A stretch of 64,000 bases of DNA from Roseomonas sp. (GTDB lineage: Bacteria; Pseudomonadota; Alphaproteobacteria; Acetobacterales; Acetobacteraceae): the NCBI GenBank assembly GCA_020249265.1, contig JADCGA010000011.1, forward strand, positions 228,401-292,400, in the 5' to 3' direction. The position numbers and the translations under genes are program-made. Positions within the stretch are counted from its first letter, which is position 1, and every line of letters begins with the position of its first letter. Of this stretch, positions 18,017 to 27,172 are shown in pieces. A model generated the notes under the pieces. The model saw only the letters and a program-made list of their open reading frames with translations. It did not search any database and was not told the DNA's origin.

Positions 18017-19579
18017 ATGTATGATGTGATCGTGGTGGGTGCAGGTTCATCGGGCGCGGCTTTGGCAGCACGGCTTTCTGAAGATTCGCATCGGCGCGTC
18101 CTGCTGCTTGAAGCGGGGCGCGATTGGCGCGCAGCGGAAGCGCCGCCCGAACTCCGCAGCCCGAATATCGTGCCCTTCATGCATGACCCGAAGCACCAGG
18201 CCACCTGGCAATGGCCAGGGCTGATGACGCGGCGCACCCGCACCCAGGCATCGAAATTCTATTGGCGCGGCAGGGCACTTGGCGGTTCTTCCGCCGTCAA
18301 TGCGCAAATCGCCATTCGCGGCGTGCCAGCCGCTTTCGATGCCTGGGCGGAAGCCGGGTGTGAGGGTTGGTCCGCCGCCGAGGTCATGCCAATTTTCGAT
18401 GTTATTGAAGATGATGCAAATTACGGCACACCCGGCAAACGCCAAGGCGGCCCAATTCCCGTGTGGCGCATGCCGGAAGAAAACTGGGGCGCGGTTGATT
18501 GCGCGCTGCGCGATGCCGCGCGACTTGCAGGTTATCCCGTGAAGCCTGATCTGAATGCCCCGGACGGCGAGGGGCTTTCCTGCAACCCGATCAATCTGCG
18601 GCATGGCCAGCGCGTGACGACCAATGATGGCTATCTGGAACCAGCGCGCGGGCGTGCGAACCTCACCATTCGCGGCGATGCTTTGGTGGATCGCGTGATC
18701 TTCGAAGGGCGCCGCGCTGCCGGTGTGCGGGTGCGTTTCGGCGCGGGTGCTTTTGAAGACATCAAGGCGCGCGAAGTGGTGCTTTGCGCCGGCGCCATCC
18801 ATAGCCCCTGCATTTTGATGCGCAGCGGCATCGGTTCCGCCACGGCCTTGCAAGCCTTGGGCATTACCATTCTGTATGATGCGCCTGCTGTCGGGCAGCA
18901 TTTCATGGATCACCCGATCCTGCGCGCAAGCCTTGCCTTGAAACATCACTTTCGCGCTGAAGGTGCCGATGCGCGCCATACCAATTGCTGCCTCACTTAC
19001 AGCAGCAAGCTCGGCGGCGGGGGTGAGCGTGACATGATCATCATCGCTTATAATCATCGTGGCCTGGCCGAAGGCGGCGTGGCACCCAATGGCGGCATTG
19101 GCGTGGCACTTTATGATGCGCTGTCGCGTGGTGAAGTGCGTTTGGCTTCCGCCGATCCTGATGTACAGCCGGTGGTGGAAGAAAATATGCTGGACCATCC
19201 GGCGGACCGGCTGCGGATGCGTGCTGGCGTGCGACGCCTTGCGAAGCTTTGCGCCTTAGCGCCGGTAGCTGATATCGCGGACGCCATCACCTTTGGCGAA
19301 ACCGCGCTTACCATGGCGGAAGCCGCCGCGCTTTCGGATGATGCGCTGGATCAGATCATGCTTGATCAGGCAGGCGATATCCAGCACGCCGCCGGCACTT
19401 GCCGCATGACCGCGCATGAGGACCCGCGCGGTGTGGTTGACCCTGATCTGAAGGTGCGCGGTGTGGAAGGGCTCCGCATCGCAGATGCTTCCATCATGCC
19501 AAGTGATTGCCGCGCCAATCTGCATTTCACCTGTGTGATGATTGGTGAAGCGGCGGCGCGGCGGATGCGCGCGGTTTGA
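18017..19579 (+). CDS. GMC-family FAD oxidoreductase (choline/alcohol dehydrogenase type)
   Basis: 520 aa from the ATG at 18017 (GAGG about 9 nt upstream; MYDVIVVGAGSSGAALAARL begins the Rossmann fold directly). It oxidises alcohols with FAD. The GMC signature 1 region GRALGGSSAVNAQ, signature 2 GAIHSPCILMRSGIG and the active-site end IQHAAGTCRM ... CRANLHFTCVMIGE are all present, so the enzyme is complete. Members include choline, glucose and polyethylene glycol dehydrogenases; specificity is open. It is convergent with the ABC transporter gene, 36 bp apart. Confidence 0.93.
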   Translation: MYDVIVVGAGSSGAALAARLSEDSHRRVLLLEAGRDWRAAEAPPELRSPNIVPFMHDPKHQATWQWPGLMTRRTRTQASKFYWRGRALGGSSAVNAQIAIRGVPAAFDAWAEAGCEGWSAAEVMPIFDVIEDDANYGTPGKRQGGPIPVWRMPEENWGAVDCALRDAARLAGYPVKPDLNAPDGEGLSCNPINLRHGQRVTTNDGYLEPARGRANLTIRGDALVDRVIFEGRRAAGVRVRFGAGAFEDIKAREVVLCAGAIHSPCILMRSGIGSATALQALGITILYDAPAVGQHFMDHPILRASLALKHHFRAEGADARHTNCCLTYSSKLGGGGERDMIIIAYNHRGLAEGGVAPNGGIGVALYDALSRGEVRLASADPDVQPVVEENMLDHPADRLRMRAGVRRLAKLCALAPVADIADAITFGETALTMAEAAALSDDALDQIMLDQAGDIQHAAGTCRMTAHEDPRGVVDPDLKVRGVEGLRIADASIMPSDCRANLHFTCVMIGEAAARRMRAV

Positions 19580-19615
19580 AAATGCACTGAAAAAGACCCT
19601 CAATGAAAAAAGCGC

Positions 19616-21352
19616 TCAGCCCCGCGCCTTCTCAATAAGCTGTCCTTCTTCCACGCGCAAAATACGGTCATGGAAGCGTGCCACTGCCGGGCGATGCGCA
19701 ATGGAAACCATGGTCAGCCCAGGCAGTGCGCGCTTCAGCCTTTCATACATGGCTTCCTCCGCTTCCGGGTCCAGGCTTGCGGTGGCTTCATCCAGGAAAA
19801 GCCAATCCGGGCGCTGCAAAAAAGCGCGGGCGAAGGAAAGCCGTTGCTGTTCGCCGCCCGAAAGTCTTTGGCCCCAGCTATCAGCTTCATCCAAGCGCGC
19901 CGCGAAATGGCCAAGCCCCGCTTCATTGAGCGCGGCAAGAACTTCAGCATCGCTGAAGCGCACCTCATCCTCCGGGTAGCAAACGGCGCGCTTAAAGGTA
20001 CCAAGCGGCAGATAAGGGCGTTGCGGCAGAAACAGAACGCGCGCATTCTGTGGCAGTGAAATACTGCCGCTGCCAAAGGGCCAAATGCCGGCAATGGCGC
20101 GAAACAGCGTGGATTTGCCTGAACCCGAAGGGCCAGTGATCAGCACCGCTTCGCCTGGCGTGCCCGTCATCTGTGCGCCGCTCAGCAACACGCGCCCATC
20201 AGGCAGTGAGAGTGTAATATCTCTCAACGTAAGCTCGTTCGCTGTAGCCTTGCCTGAACGCGGCCCGCCATCCGCTTCACGTGCCTTGGCGACGGCCTGG
20301 GTAAAGCCGGAAAGCCGTTCAACTGTGGCGCGCCATTCGGTCAGACGCGCGTAATTCTCAACAAACCAGGAAAGCGCGCCTTGCACCTGGCCAAAGGCGC
20401 TGCTGGTTTGAATCAAGCCACCAAGCGGCATACGCCCCGCGAAATAAGCCGGCGCCGCAACCACAATCGGGAAGATGGACGCCACCTGCCCATAGCCCGC
20501 GGTGAAGAAAGTCAGGCGCTTGGTGGCGCGCATGATGTCCCACCAATTCAGCATCAACTTGCTAAAGCGCTGCGTGAGGCCGCGTTTCTCATCAGCCTCC
20601 CCACCATAGAGCGCGACACCTTCGGTATTCTCGCGAAAGCGCACCAAGGCATAGCGGAAATCCGCTTCCAACCGCTGCTGGTTGAAATTGAGCGTGATCA
20701 GCGGCCGCCCAATCAAATGCGCAAGCCAAGTGCCCAGCAGCGCATAGACCAGCGCGACCCAGACCATATAGCCAGGAATTTCGACGCCAAACACAGTGAT
20801 GGATCCGGAAAGGGACCATAACACCAGAATGAAGGACCCAAGTGTCACGATGGAATTGATCAAGCCAATGCCGAGCGAAAGTGTGTCTTCAACAAAAAGC
20901 CTTGTATCATCGGCGATGCGCTGATCCGGATTATCCGTATAGGGATCGGTCAAGGCCATCCGGTAATAGGCGCGATCAGAAAGCCATTCGGTCAGATACA
21001 CATCCGTCAGCCAGCGCCGCCAACGCATTTGCAGGGCCTGGCGCAGATAAAGCTGATACACTGCGATCAGAATATAAAGTGCCGCTACAAGCACAAAGCC
21101 CGGCAGTAGCCCCTCAGCTTCTGTGCGATGCCAGCTGAAAAGCAGCGCGATGAAGCCATCCCAATCCTTATTCTCCAGTGTATTGTAGAAGGCGCGCTGC
21201 CAGAAAGTGAGCAGCACTGTCATGCCCACCAGTGAAAGATTGAGCGTGATCACCACCGCCAGCAGCAAGCGCGCGCGCCAGCGCTCCTCACTCCGCCAAA
21301 AGGGGGCGATTAGCGCCCAGGCTTCGGCAATGAAGGTGACAATCCAGCGCAT
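19616..21352 (-). CDS. ABC transporter with fused permease and ATPase (SbmA/BacA-like, YddA type)
   Basis: 578 aa from ATG 21352 (a longer reading would intrude into the DUF1499 gene). The N-terminal 340 residues are a membrane domain of the SbmA/BacA kind (LTFWQRAFYNTLENKDWDGF, YLRQALQMRWRRWLTDVYL, DNPDQRIADD). The C-terminal ATPase has Walker A GPSGSGKST, Q-loop, signature LSGGEQQRLSFARA and Walker B WLFLDEATASLD. Such half-transporters dimerise and move peptides, B12 or very-long-chain acids. It is last in a seven-gene minus-strand run, 10 bp after DUF1499. Confidence 0.92.
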   Translation of the reverse strand: MRWIVTFIAEAWALIAPFWRSEERWRARLLLAVVITLNLSLVGMTVLLTFWQRAFYNTLENKDWDGFIALLFSWHRTEAEGLLPGFVLVAALYILIAVYQLYLRQALQMRWRRWLTDVYLTEWLSDRAYYRMALTDPYTDNPDQRIADDTRLFVEDTLSLGIGLINSIVTLGSFILVLWSLSGSITVFGVEIPGYMVWVALVYALLGTWLAHLIGRPLITLNFNQQRLEADFRYALVRFRENTEGVALYGGEADEKRGLTQRFSKLMLNWWDIMRATKRLTFFTAGYGQVASIFPIVVAAPAYFAGRMPLGGLIQTSSAFGQVQGALSWFVENYARLTEWRATVERLSGFTQAVAKAREADGGPRSGKATANELTLRDITLSLPDGRVLLSGAQMTGTPGEAVLITGPSGSGKSTLFRAIAGIWPFGSGSISLPQNARVLFLPQRPYLPLGTFKRAVCYPEDEVRFSDAEVLAALNEAGLGHFAARLDEADSWGQRLSGGEQQRLSFARAFLQRPDWLFLDEATASLDPEAEEAMYERLKRALPGLTMVSIAHRPAVARFHDRILRVEEGQLIEKARG

Positions 21353-21362
21353 GGCGCGGCGC

Positions 21363-21803
21363 CTAGCCCGCGCGCAGCGCTGCTTCCAGCGCTTCAAGCC
21401 AAGCCATGACGCGCGCGCGATTGACGCCCATATCCGACCAGCCAATCAGGCTGCGCGAATAGAGCCAAAGCCCGGTGCCGCCCGCAACGGGTGCTGCTTC
21501 TGCCACAACAATATCCGGGTAATTCATCAGCGCGCTGCGCACCACCCATTGCGCCTGGTTGCGCGCCGGAAAGCGCGCGAGGGGAAAGGTGCGCGGCATG
21601 CTGGCCGCAACACGATCCAAAGCCGCCATCACCGCTTCCGGTGAAGCGGGTAGCGGGTCTCGGTGCAGATGCCCCTGACCAGGTGCGACACTTGGCGTCA
21701 GCAGGCAGGTATTGGGCGAGGGGGGCAATTGCAGAGTGGCGAAATCAAGCGGCGTCGGTGCTGGAACGCCTTCGGCACCACGCGAAAACAGGCTGGAGAT
21801 CAT
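21363..21803 (-). CDS. DUF1499 family protein
   Basis: 146 aa. DUF1499 pattern: LPPSPNTCLLTPSVAPGQGH, spaced before AVMAALDRVAASMPRT, and VVRSALMNYPDIVVAEAAPV near the middle, ending SRSLIGWSDMGVNRARVMAW. No signal peptide is visible. Function of the family is unknown. It overlaps the upstream DUF3253 gene by 4 bp and lies 10 bp before the ABC transporter. Confidence 0.82.
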   Translation of the reverse strand: MISSLFSRGAEGVPAPTPLDFATLQLPPSPNTCLLTPSVAPGQGHLHRDPLPASPEAVMAALDRVAASMPRTFPLARFPARNQAQWVVRSALMNYPDIVVAEAAPVAGGTGLWLYSRSLIGWSDMGVNRARVMAWLEALEAALRAG

Positions 21804-22045
21804 GATGTGGCCCTCAAGCGAATGACGCCCCGCATGTCCTCGGGGTTGATGGGTTTGCCCTTGCGCAGGATTTCAATCTTGCCCTGGCGCGCCAAATCAG
21901 CGGCGACCTTGCGCACCGGCCCCAGCAAGGGTCGCCAATTCTCAGCGGAAACAGCGCGCGCCACATCGGTGGGACACATGCTTTTCTCCGGACCGCGTTC
22001 AGCGGCAATCCGCAGCATGGCAGCGGTGATGGCTTCGATATTCAT
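21800..22045 (-). CDS. DUF3253 small protein
   Basis: 81 aa from ATG 22045, which overlaps the stop of the PNPOx-like gene by ATGA (a TTG at 22057 is less likely). The chain MNIEAITAAMLRIAAERGP ... MCPTDVARAVSAENWRPLLG ... VRKVAADLARQGKIEILRKG reads as a small winged-helix-like domain of the DUF3253 family. DNA binding is possible from the fold but not established. Both ends overlap neighbours, so it is certainly translated with the run. Confidence 0.85.
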   Translation of the reverse strand: MNIEAITAAMLRIAAERGPEKSMCPTDVARAVSAENWRPLLGPVRKVAADLARQGKIEILRKGKPINPEDMRGVIRLRATS

Positions 22046-22629
22046 GGCGCGATCCAATCGGCGGTAAGCTTGCCCGCCTCATCCCAGATGAAGCGCGCGC
22101 GTTGATGCCCAGCGGCAGCCAGCCACAGCCATTCCAGTCGGTGAAAGCCAATCACCACCGCAGCGAAATGAGGGCGGCCGATATCGCTATCCTGCGGCGC
22201 GGCGGGCGGTGCGGCAACAACGGCACTAGGCGCATCGGGGGCGGCATAGCACATACGACTGCTGGATCGGCTGGCGGCCCAGGCGGCATCAGCCACCGCA
22301 TCATCCAGATGCAATGCCGCGCGGCCCGCGACGCGAATCTGGATATGCAAGGCAGCATCATAGAAATGCATCATCACGCGTGGGTCTTGTGCAATGCCGC
22401 GCGCCTTGTCGCTGCGGCGGTCAGTATGGAAGCGCAGGCTGCGCGCATCCACATCAAAGCCGCGCAGCACCACGGTACGCAGGCTTGGCGCGCCCGCATC
22501 ATCCAGGCTTGCAAGCGTTGGGGTGTGCAGGGGGCTGCGCCGATCCGACACGGCATTGGCCAGCAGCCGAAAGGCTTCTTGCAGGCTGGCCGAAAGATCA
22601 TCAGCGAAGGCAGGCCGAGGTGGCTTCAT
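22042..22629 (-). CDS. Pyridoxamine 5'-phosphate oxidase-fold flavin protein
   Basis: 195 aa. A split-barrel FMN-binding protein of the PNPOx-like family: LASLDDAGAPSLRTVVLRGF, LRFHTDRRSDKARGIAQDPR, VMMHFYDAALHIQIRVAGRAAL and the C-terminal RARFIWDEAGKLTADWIAP. The arrangement is that of the Alr4036-like group rather than true PdxH, whose substrate-binding C-terminus differs. It overlaps the FAD-protein gene by 4 bp; the two may share a flavin or electron partner. Function unknown. Confidence 0.82.
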   Translation of the reverse strand: MKPPRPAFADDLSASLQEAFRLLANAVSDRRSPLHTPTLASLDDAGAPSLRTVVLRGFDVDARSLRFHTDRRSDKARGIAQDPRVMMHFYDAALHIQIRVAGRAALHLDDAVADAAWAASRSSSRMCYAAPDAPSAVVAAPPAAPQDSDIGRPHFAAVVIGFHRLEWLWLAAAGHQRARFIWDEAGKLTADWIAP

Positions 22630-23597
22630 GCAAGCACCTCGGCGGCCAGCGCCGCGCCGCTATCCCAAGCCGCCTCCGCGCGCCCGCCAATGCAGCCATC
22701 ACTGGCATAGCCAATGCGTGCTGTTGCGTCCCAAAGGCATGGCTCACCCAGGGGTGCTTCCAGCAGCGAATAGCGCCAGCGATGCGCCATCGCCATGAAG
22801 GGTGCGGGCAAGGGTGTTGCGCTGAAGCCCGCCAGCGCCGCCAGCAAGGGTTGCGCGATGGCGTTCGCAGGCAATTCCAGATGCGCGCGAGTCCAGGCGG
22901 GGCCGGCCTGGATCACCCAATTTTCTTGGCCCGCATCGCGCCCAGGCTTGGCGGAATCCCGCGCCGCCCAACCAATGGCATGCGCTTCGGGGCGCAGCGT
23001 ATCCGGCAAGGCCAGCGGCGCATTGAAGGCGGCCATCACGGTCCAGCACGGCGCGTAGCGAATGGTGGCGAGTGCTTCATGCCAACCAGGCGCGGTATGG
23101 CCCAAAACCTCTCGCGCTTGCGTGGCCGGCATGGTCAGCAGCACTGCGGCAAAGGGGCCGGCTTCTTCCGGCGCGACATCAGGCATGGGCTGACCCGGGC
23201 GCACCAGCCGCGCATCCCAATGGCGCAGCATCCAGGCGCCGGGGCTGCCCGTGATTTGCCCGACATGGCGGGAAGCCATGCAGGGAATGGCACGCAGCAA
23301 GGCGCGCGGCACGGCGGACATGGAAGGCACGCCAACGCGCCGCGCCGCATCCGGCCAGGGTGCGGTTCCAGCTTCAGCCAAGGCATTGGCGAAATCCGCA
23401 CCCTCGGCACGCAGATATTGCGCGCCATGATCGAATTGCAGCTTGCGCCCTTCAGCTTCAATGCGCCGCGTTGCCAAGCGCCCGCCCGGGCCGCGGCCCT
23501 TGTCGAAAATCGTGACAGCATGGCCCTGCGCCATCAATGCGCGCGCTGCGGAAATGCCGGCCAGACCAGCGCCGATAATGGCAATCGGCAGCGCCAC
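22626..23597 (-). CDS. NAD(P)/FAD-dependent oxidoreductase, renalase-like
   Basis: 323 aa from GTG 23597, which shares one base with the DUF924 stop (TAGTG). The N-terminal Rossmann dinucleotide fold IAIIGAGLAGISAARAL and the second FAD contact GRGPGGRLATRR followed by FDHGAQYL mark the renalase-like group. A C-terminal YASDGCIGGRAEAAWDSG closes the FAD site. Bacterial renalase-like enzymes oxidise isomeric dihydro forms of NAD(P), but activity here is inferred. It is in the middle of the seven-gene run. Confidence 0.87.
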   Translation of the reverse strand: MALPIAIIGAGLAGISAARALMAQGHAVTIFDKGRGPGGRLATRRIEAEGRKLQFDHGAQYLRAEGADFANALAEAGTAPWPDAARRVGVPSMSAVPRALLRAIPCMASRHVGQITGSPGAWMLRHWDARLVRPGQPMPDVAPEEAGPFAAVLLTMPATQAREVLGHTAPGWHEALATIRYAPCWTVMAAFNAPLALPDTLRPEAHAIGWAARDSAKPGRDAGQENWVIQAGPAWTRAHLELPANAIAQPLLAALAGFSATPLPAPFMAMAHRWRYSLLEAPLGEPCLWDATARIGYASDGCIGGRAEAAWDSGAALAAEVLA

Positions 23598-24169
23598 TAG
23601 AAGCCACCCCCCGCGTCAAGCCAGGCCTGTTCCGCCGGCGAGGAAACCCGCCCCAGCGCAGCATTGCGATGCGGAAAGCGTCCGAATCGCTGAATCACCG
23701 CGCGATGCCGCCAAGCATAGTCAATCGCGCCATTTTCCCGCGCATGATGCGGAATATCCCGCAAACCTTCGAATAGCGCGACTGACAAATCCTGATCCGC
23801 GAGCGATTCACTATGCTCAAAGGGCAGATAGACAAAAGGCTTCTCGAAAGAACCAAGCTTGAGGTCAAAGCGCTTTTCCAGCACGGCGACGCGCGCAATG
23901 GCGCGGGCATGCGCATCACTCGCGAAGGCCTCGGCACTGCCGCGTAAGACATTGCGCGGGAATTGATCCAGCAGGATCAGCAGCGCCAAAGCGCCTTCGG
24001 GCGTTTCAGCCCAGGCATCGAAAGCGCCTTCACGCGCTGGGCGGATCAGCGCGCCGAAACGCTCGCGGATTTCCGCATCGAAAGCGTCATTCTTCTGGAA
24101 CCAGTTCGGGCGATACGTATCTCGGCCTTCGGCATACCAGAAGGCGAGAATGGCGTCAGCGTCGCTCAT
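23597..24169 (-). CDS. DUF924 family protein
   Basis: 190 aa from ATG 24169, chosen because it overlaps the upstream stop (ATGA). Family features: ILAFWYAEGRDTYRPNWFQK, LILLDQFPRNVLRGSAEAFA, FVYLPFEHSESLADQDLSV and FPHRNAALGRVSSPAE. The helical, TPR-like DUF924 family is widespread and has no known role. It overlaps the FAD/Fe-S dehydrogenase and the renalase-like gene. Confidence 0.9.
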   Translation of the reverse strand: MSDADAILAFWYAEGRDTYRPNWFQKNDAFDAEIRERFGALIRPAREGAFDAWAETPEGALALLILLDQFPRNVLRGSAEAFASDAHARAIARVAVLEKRFDLKLGSFEKPFVYLPFEHSESLADQDLSVALFEGLRDIPHHARENGAIDYAWRHRAVIQRFGRFPHRNAALGRVSSPAEQAWLDAGGGF

Positions 24170-27081
24170 GACAAGGCGCGGTCCAAAAGCCGCACGGAAT
24201 GAATTGCTTCTCGCCCGCCAAGATCGCCGATTTGGTGTCGGCAGGACGTGCCATCGGCGATGATGAAATCTTCTGCCCCCGCCGTACGCACCGCCGGCAA
24301 CAGGGAAAGTTCCGCCATCGCCTTGGATGCTTCCTGGCTTTCTGCCTGATAACCAAAAGCCCCCGCCATGCCGCAGCAGGAAGATGTGATGGGCTTCACC
24401 GTAACACCCGGAATGCGCTTCAGCAGCGCCACCGCGGCAGGAAAGGCGCCGAAAGCCTTTTGGTGGCAATGGCCATGGATATGCACGGTAACCTCCATTT
24501 GCTTGAAAGGCAGCGCCGGCTTGTCGCGTTCCAGCAATTCGCTCAGCAACACGGCGCGCGCGGCCAAGGCACGGCTTTCCTCGCCAGGCAGCAGCACCAG
24601 GAATTCATCGCGCAAGGTCGTCAGCGATGAAGGTTCAATACCGACCACTGGTGCCACGAAAGGCGCCAGCACTGCAATCACCCGACGAGCCTCAGCGCGC
24701 GCTTCATCCACCATGCCGGCAGCCAGCAGGGTGCGGCCTTCATCCAGCGGGCGCATGCCACGCGGCGGGCGGGCCACGGCGGGGTCATAACCGGCGGCGC
24801 GCAAAACACGGATCGCGGCGCGCAGATTCTCTGGCTCAAAATAGCGGTTGAAGGCATCGGGCAGCAGGATCACCTCACTCGCCCTGCCATCGGGTGCCCG
24901 CACTTCCCAATCATGGAAGGCATCTCCACGAAAACGTGGCAGGGGCCTATCCGCCGCGAGGCCCAGAAGGCTTTGCGTCAGCGCCGGCAGGCCAGGAATC
25001 ATATCGCGCAGATTGAACAGCAAGGGCGCCATGGAAGCGAAGCGCGCGATGCGCGGCAAGCGCGCAATCAGGCGTTCGCGCAGGGGCACGCCATGGCGCT
25101 TCGCGCGCGCGGCCAAAGCCTCGATCTTCATGCGCGCCATATCCACGCCGGTTGGGCATTCGCGCTTGCAGCCCTTGCAGGAAACACATAGCGCCATGGC
25201 CGCCGCGACTTCGTCGCCCGCCAGCGCATCCGGCCCCAATTGACCCGTGAGTGCCAGGCGCAACGTATTCGCCCGCCCGCGCGTCAAGTGCTGTTCGTCG
25301 CGCGTGGCGCGATAGGATGGGCACATCACATTCGCATCAAACTTCCGGCAGGTACCGTTGTTGTTGCACATCTCAACCGCGCTCAGCAGGCCGCCAAGCG
25401 GACCGGGATAGTCAGACCAATCCAGCGCAGGCGTTATCGCCGCATCGGCGGCGTAACCCGACCCGTAGCGAAACAGCGAACGATCATCCATGCGCGGCGG
25501 GCGCGTGATGCGATTGGGGTTCAGCAAGCCGCGCGGGTCAAACGCGTCCTTCACTTCCTCAAAAGCAGTGACGATGCGATCACCAAACATGGGCCGATGG
25601 AATTCAGACCGCACAATGCCATCCCCATGTTCGCCGGAATGGCTGCCCTTATATTCGCGCACCAGCGCGAAGCATTCCTCGGCTATGGCGCGCATTTTTG
25701 CAACTTCCGCGCCATCCTTCATGTTCAGCACAGGCCGCACATGCAGACAGCCGACAGAAGCATGCGCATACCAGGTGCCCTTGGTGCCATGCTTGGCGAA
25801 AACCTCATTCAGTCTTTCGGTGTAATCGGCCAGATCATCCAGCCCCACCGCGCAATCTTCAATGAAGGAAACCGGTTTCCCATCCCCCTTCATGGACATC
25901 ATGATATTGAGGCCCGCTTCGCGCACTTCCGCAATCGCGGCCTGGAAGCCCGCATCCGTCGCGCGCACCACCTGGCCGGGATGGCCCAGATCCGCCATCA
26001 TTTCGTCAAGCCGCGCCAAATCACGCATCAGCGGGCCATCTTCCTGGCCGTGGAATTCCACGATCAGCAGGCTATCCGGTTCGCCGATCAGCATTTTGTC
26101 AATCGTTGCGCGATAGATCGGGATGGAACGCCCCAGATCAATCATGGTGCGGTCCACCAATTCCACCGCCTCCGGCATCAGCGAAACAAGATGCTTCGAT
26201 GCTTCCATCGCCTTGCGGAAGCTCGGGAATTGGCAAATGCCCAAAACCTTGCGCGGCTTGATCGGCCAAAGCTTCAACTCCAGCGCCGCCGAAAAGGCCA
26301 AAGTGCCCTCAGACCCCACCAGCAGCCGCGCCAGGCTGCCACGCCCTGCCGCCCGCGCCGCCGGCGTCAGCGCTTCGATGTTATAGCCCCCCACGCGGCG
26401 GAGTTGTTCGGGAAAGCGCGCGGCGATTTCCTCAGCCTCCCGCGCACCAAGCGCGCGCAGGCGCTGGATCAGATCGGCAATGCCGCCCGGCACTTCCGAG
26501 CCCAGATTATCCGGCAGATCGCCAAAGCGGAACCGAGACCCATCCGCCAGCAGCGCATCAATCGCCAGCACATTATCCGCCATCAGCCCGTAGCGGATGG
26601 ATTTGGACCCGCAGGAATTATTCCCTGCCATGCCGCCAATGGTGCAGCGCTGCCAGGTGGAAGGGTCAACCGGGTAGAAAACGCCATGCGCCTTCAGCGC
26701 GTCATTCAAGGCGCCCAAGGTAATGCCTGGTTCCACCCGCGCGACACCTGCCTTGGCGTCCACTTCCAGCACGCGCCTGAGGTATTTGGTGCAATCCAGC
26801 ACCAGGGCGCGATTGACGGTCTGCCCGCATTGGCTGGTGCCGCCGCCCCTTGGCAGGATCGGCGCGTCTTCTTCCCGGCAAATCGCCAAAGCCGCTTCCA
26901 CATCGGCAAGCGAACGCGGAACAATCACCCCAATCGGTTCCTGCTGATAGATCGAAGCATCGGTTGCATAGCGCCCACGATCGGCTGGGCCGAACAGAAC
27001 CTCAGCCTGCGTCTCACGCCGCAGCCGAGCAGCCAAGCGGGGGTCTCCGGGGACAATACGGCCAGGGGGCAGGGCATTCAT
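24166..27081 (-). CDS. FAD-linked oxidase with Fe-S domains (YdiJ-like D-2-hydroxyacid dehydrogenase)
   Basis: 971 aa. Domain order: PCMH-type FAD domain (residues 40-270, RGGGTSQCGQTVNRALVLD, CTIGGMAGNNSCGSKSIRYG), FAD oxidase C-terminal domain to about 540 (GSHSGEHGDGIVRSEF), then Cys-rich clusters CNNNGTC...MCPSY and CVSCKGCKRECP for [4Fe-4S], and a final CCG-type domain (HGHCHQKAF, SSCCGMAGAFGY). This order matches YdiJ-type proteins, which oxidise D-2-hydroxyacids such as D-2-hydroxyglutarate. It is the first gene of the minus-strand run and divergent from the aminotransferase (91 bp). Confidence 0.92.
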   Translation of the reverse strand: MNALPPGRIVPGDPRLAARLRRETQAEVLFGPADRGRYATDASIYQQEPIGVIVPRSLADVEAALAICREEDAPILPRGGGTSQCGQTVNRALVLDCTKYLRRVLEVDAKAGVARVEPGITLGALNDALKAHGVFYPVDPSTWQRCTIGGMAGNNSCGSKSIRYGLMADNVLAIDALLADGSRFRFGDLPDNLGSEVPGGIADLIQRLRALGAREAEEIAARFPEQLRRVGGYNIEALTPAARAAGRGSLARLLVGSEGTLAFSAALELKLWPIKPRKVLGICQFPSFRKAMEASKHLVSLMPEAVELVDRTMIDLGRSIPIYRATIDKMLIGEPDSLLIVEFHGQEDGPLMRDLARLDEMMADLGHPGQVVRATDAGFQAAIAEVREAGLNIMMSMKGDGKPVSFIEDCAVGLDDLADYTERLNEVFAKHGTKGTWYAHASVGCLHVRPVLNMKDGAEVAKMRAIAEECFALVREYKGSHSGEHGDGIVRSEFHRPMFGDRIVTAFEEVKDAFDPRGLLNPNRITRPPRMDDRSLFRYGSGYAADAAITPALDWSDYPGPLGGLLSAVEMCNNNGTCRKFDANVMCPSYRATRDEQHLTRGRANTLRLALTGQLGPDALAGDEVAAAMALCVSCKGCKRECPTGVDMARMKIEALAARAKRHGVPLRERLIARLPRIARFASMAPLLFNLRDMIPGLPALTQSLLGLAADRPLPRFRGDAFHDWEVRAPDGRASEVILLPDAFNRYFEPENLRAAIRVLRAAGYDPAVARPPRGMRPLDEGRTLLAAGMVDEARAEARRVIAVLAPFVAPVVGIEPSSLTTLRDEFLVLLPGEESRALAARAVLLSELLERDKPALPFKQMEVTVHIHGHCHQKAFGAFPAAVALLKRIPGVTVKPITSSCCGMAGAFGYQAESQEASKAMAELSLLPAVRTAGAEDFIIADGTSCRHQIGDLGGREAIHSVRLLDRALS

Positions 27082-27172
27082 GCGGGGTGGTCCTGAAGCA
27101 TCTTAGGCAGGGGTGGGCTTGGCATGGATGGGGGGTTTCGCCCATGTAGGGGCCACAAACAAGGATTCCATC

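Noticed and set aside
25240..27096. A 618-codon open frame on the plus strand over the FAD/Fe-S dehydrogenase
   Set aside because: It is antisense to a clear full-length enzyme and its product has no family motifs; long antisense frames are expected in GC-rich DNA.
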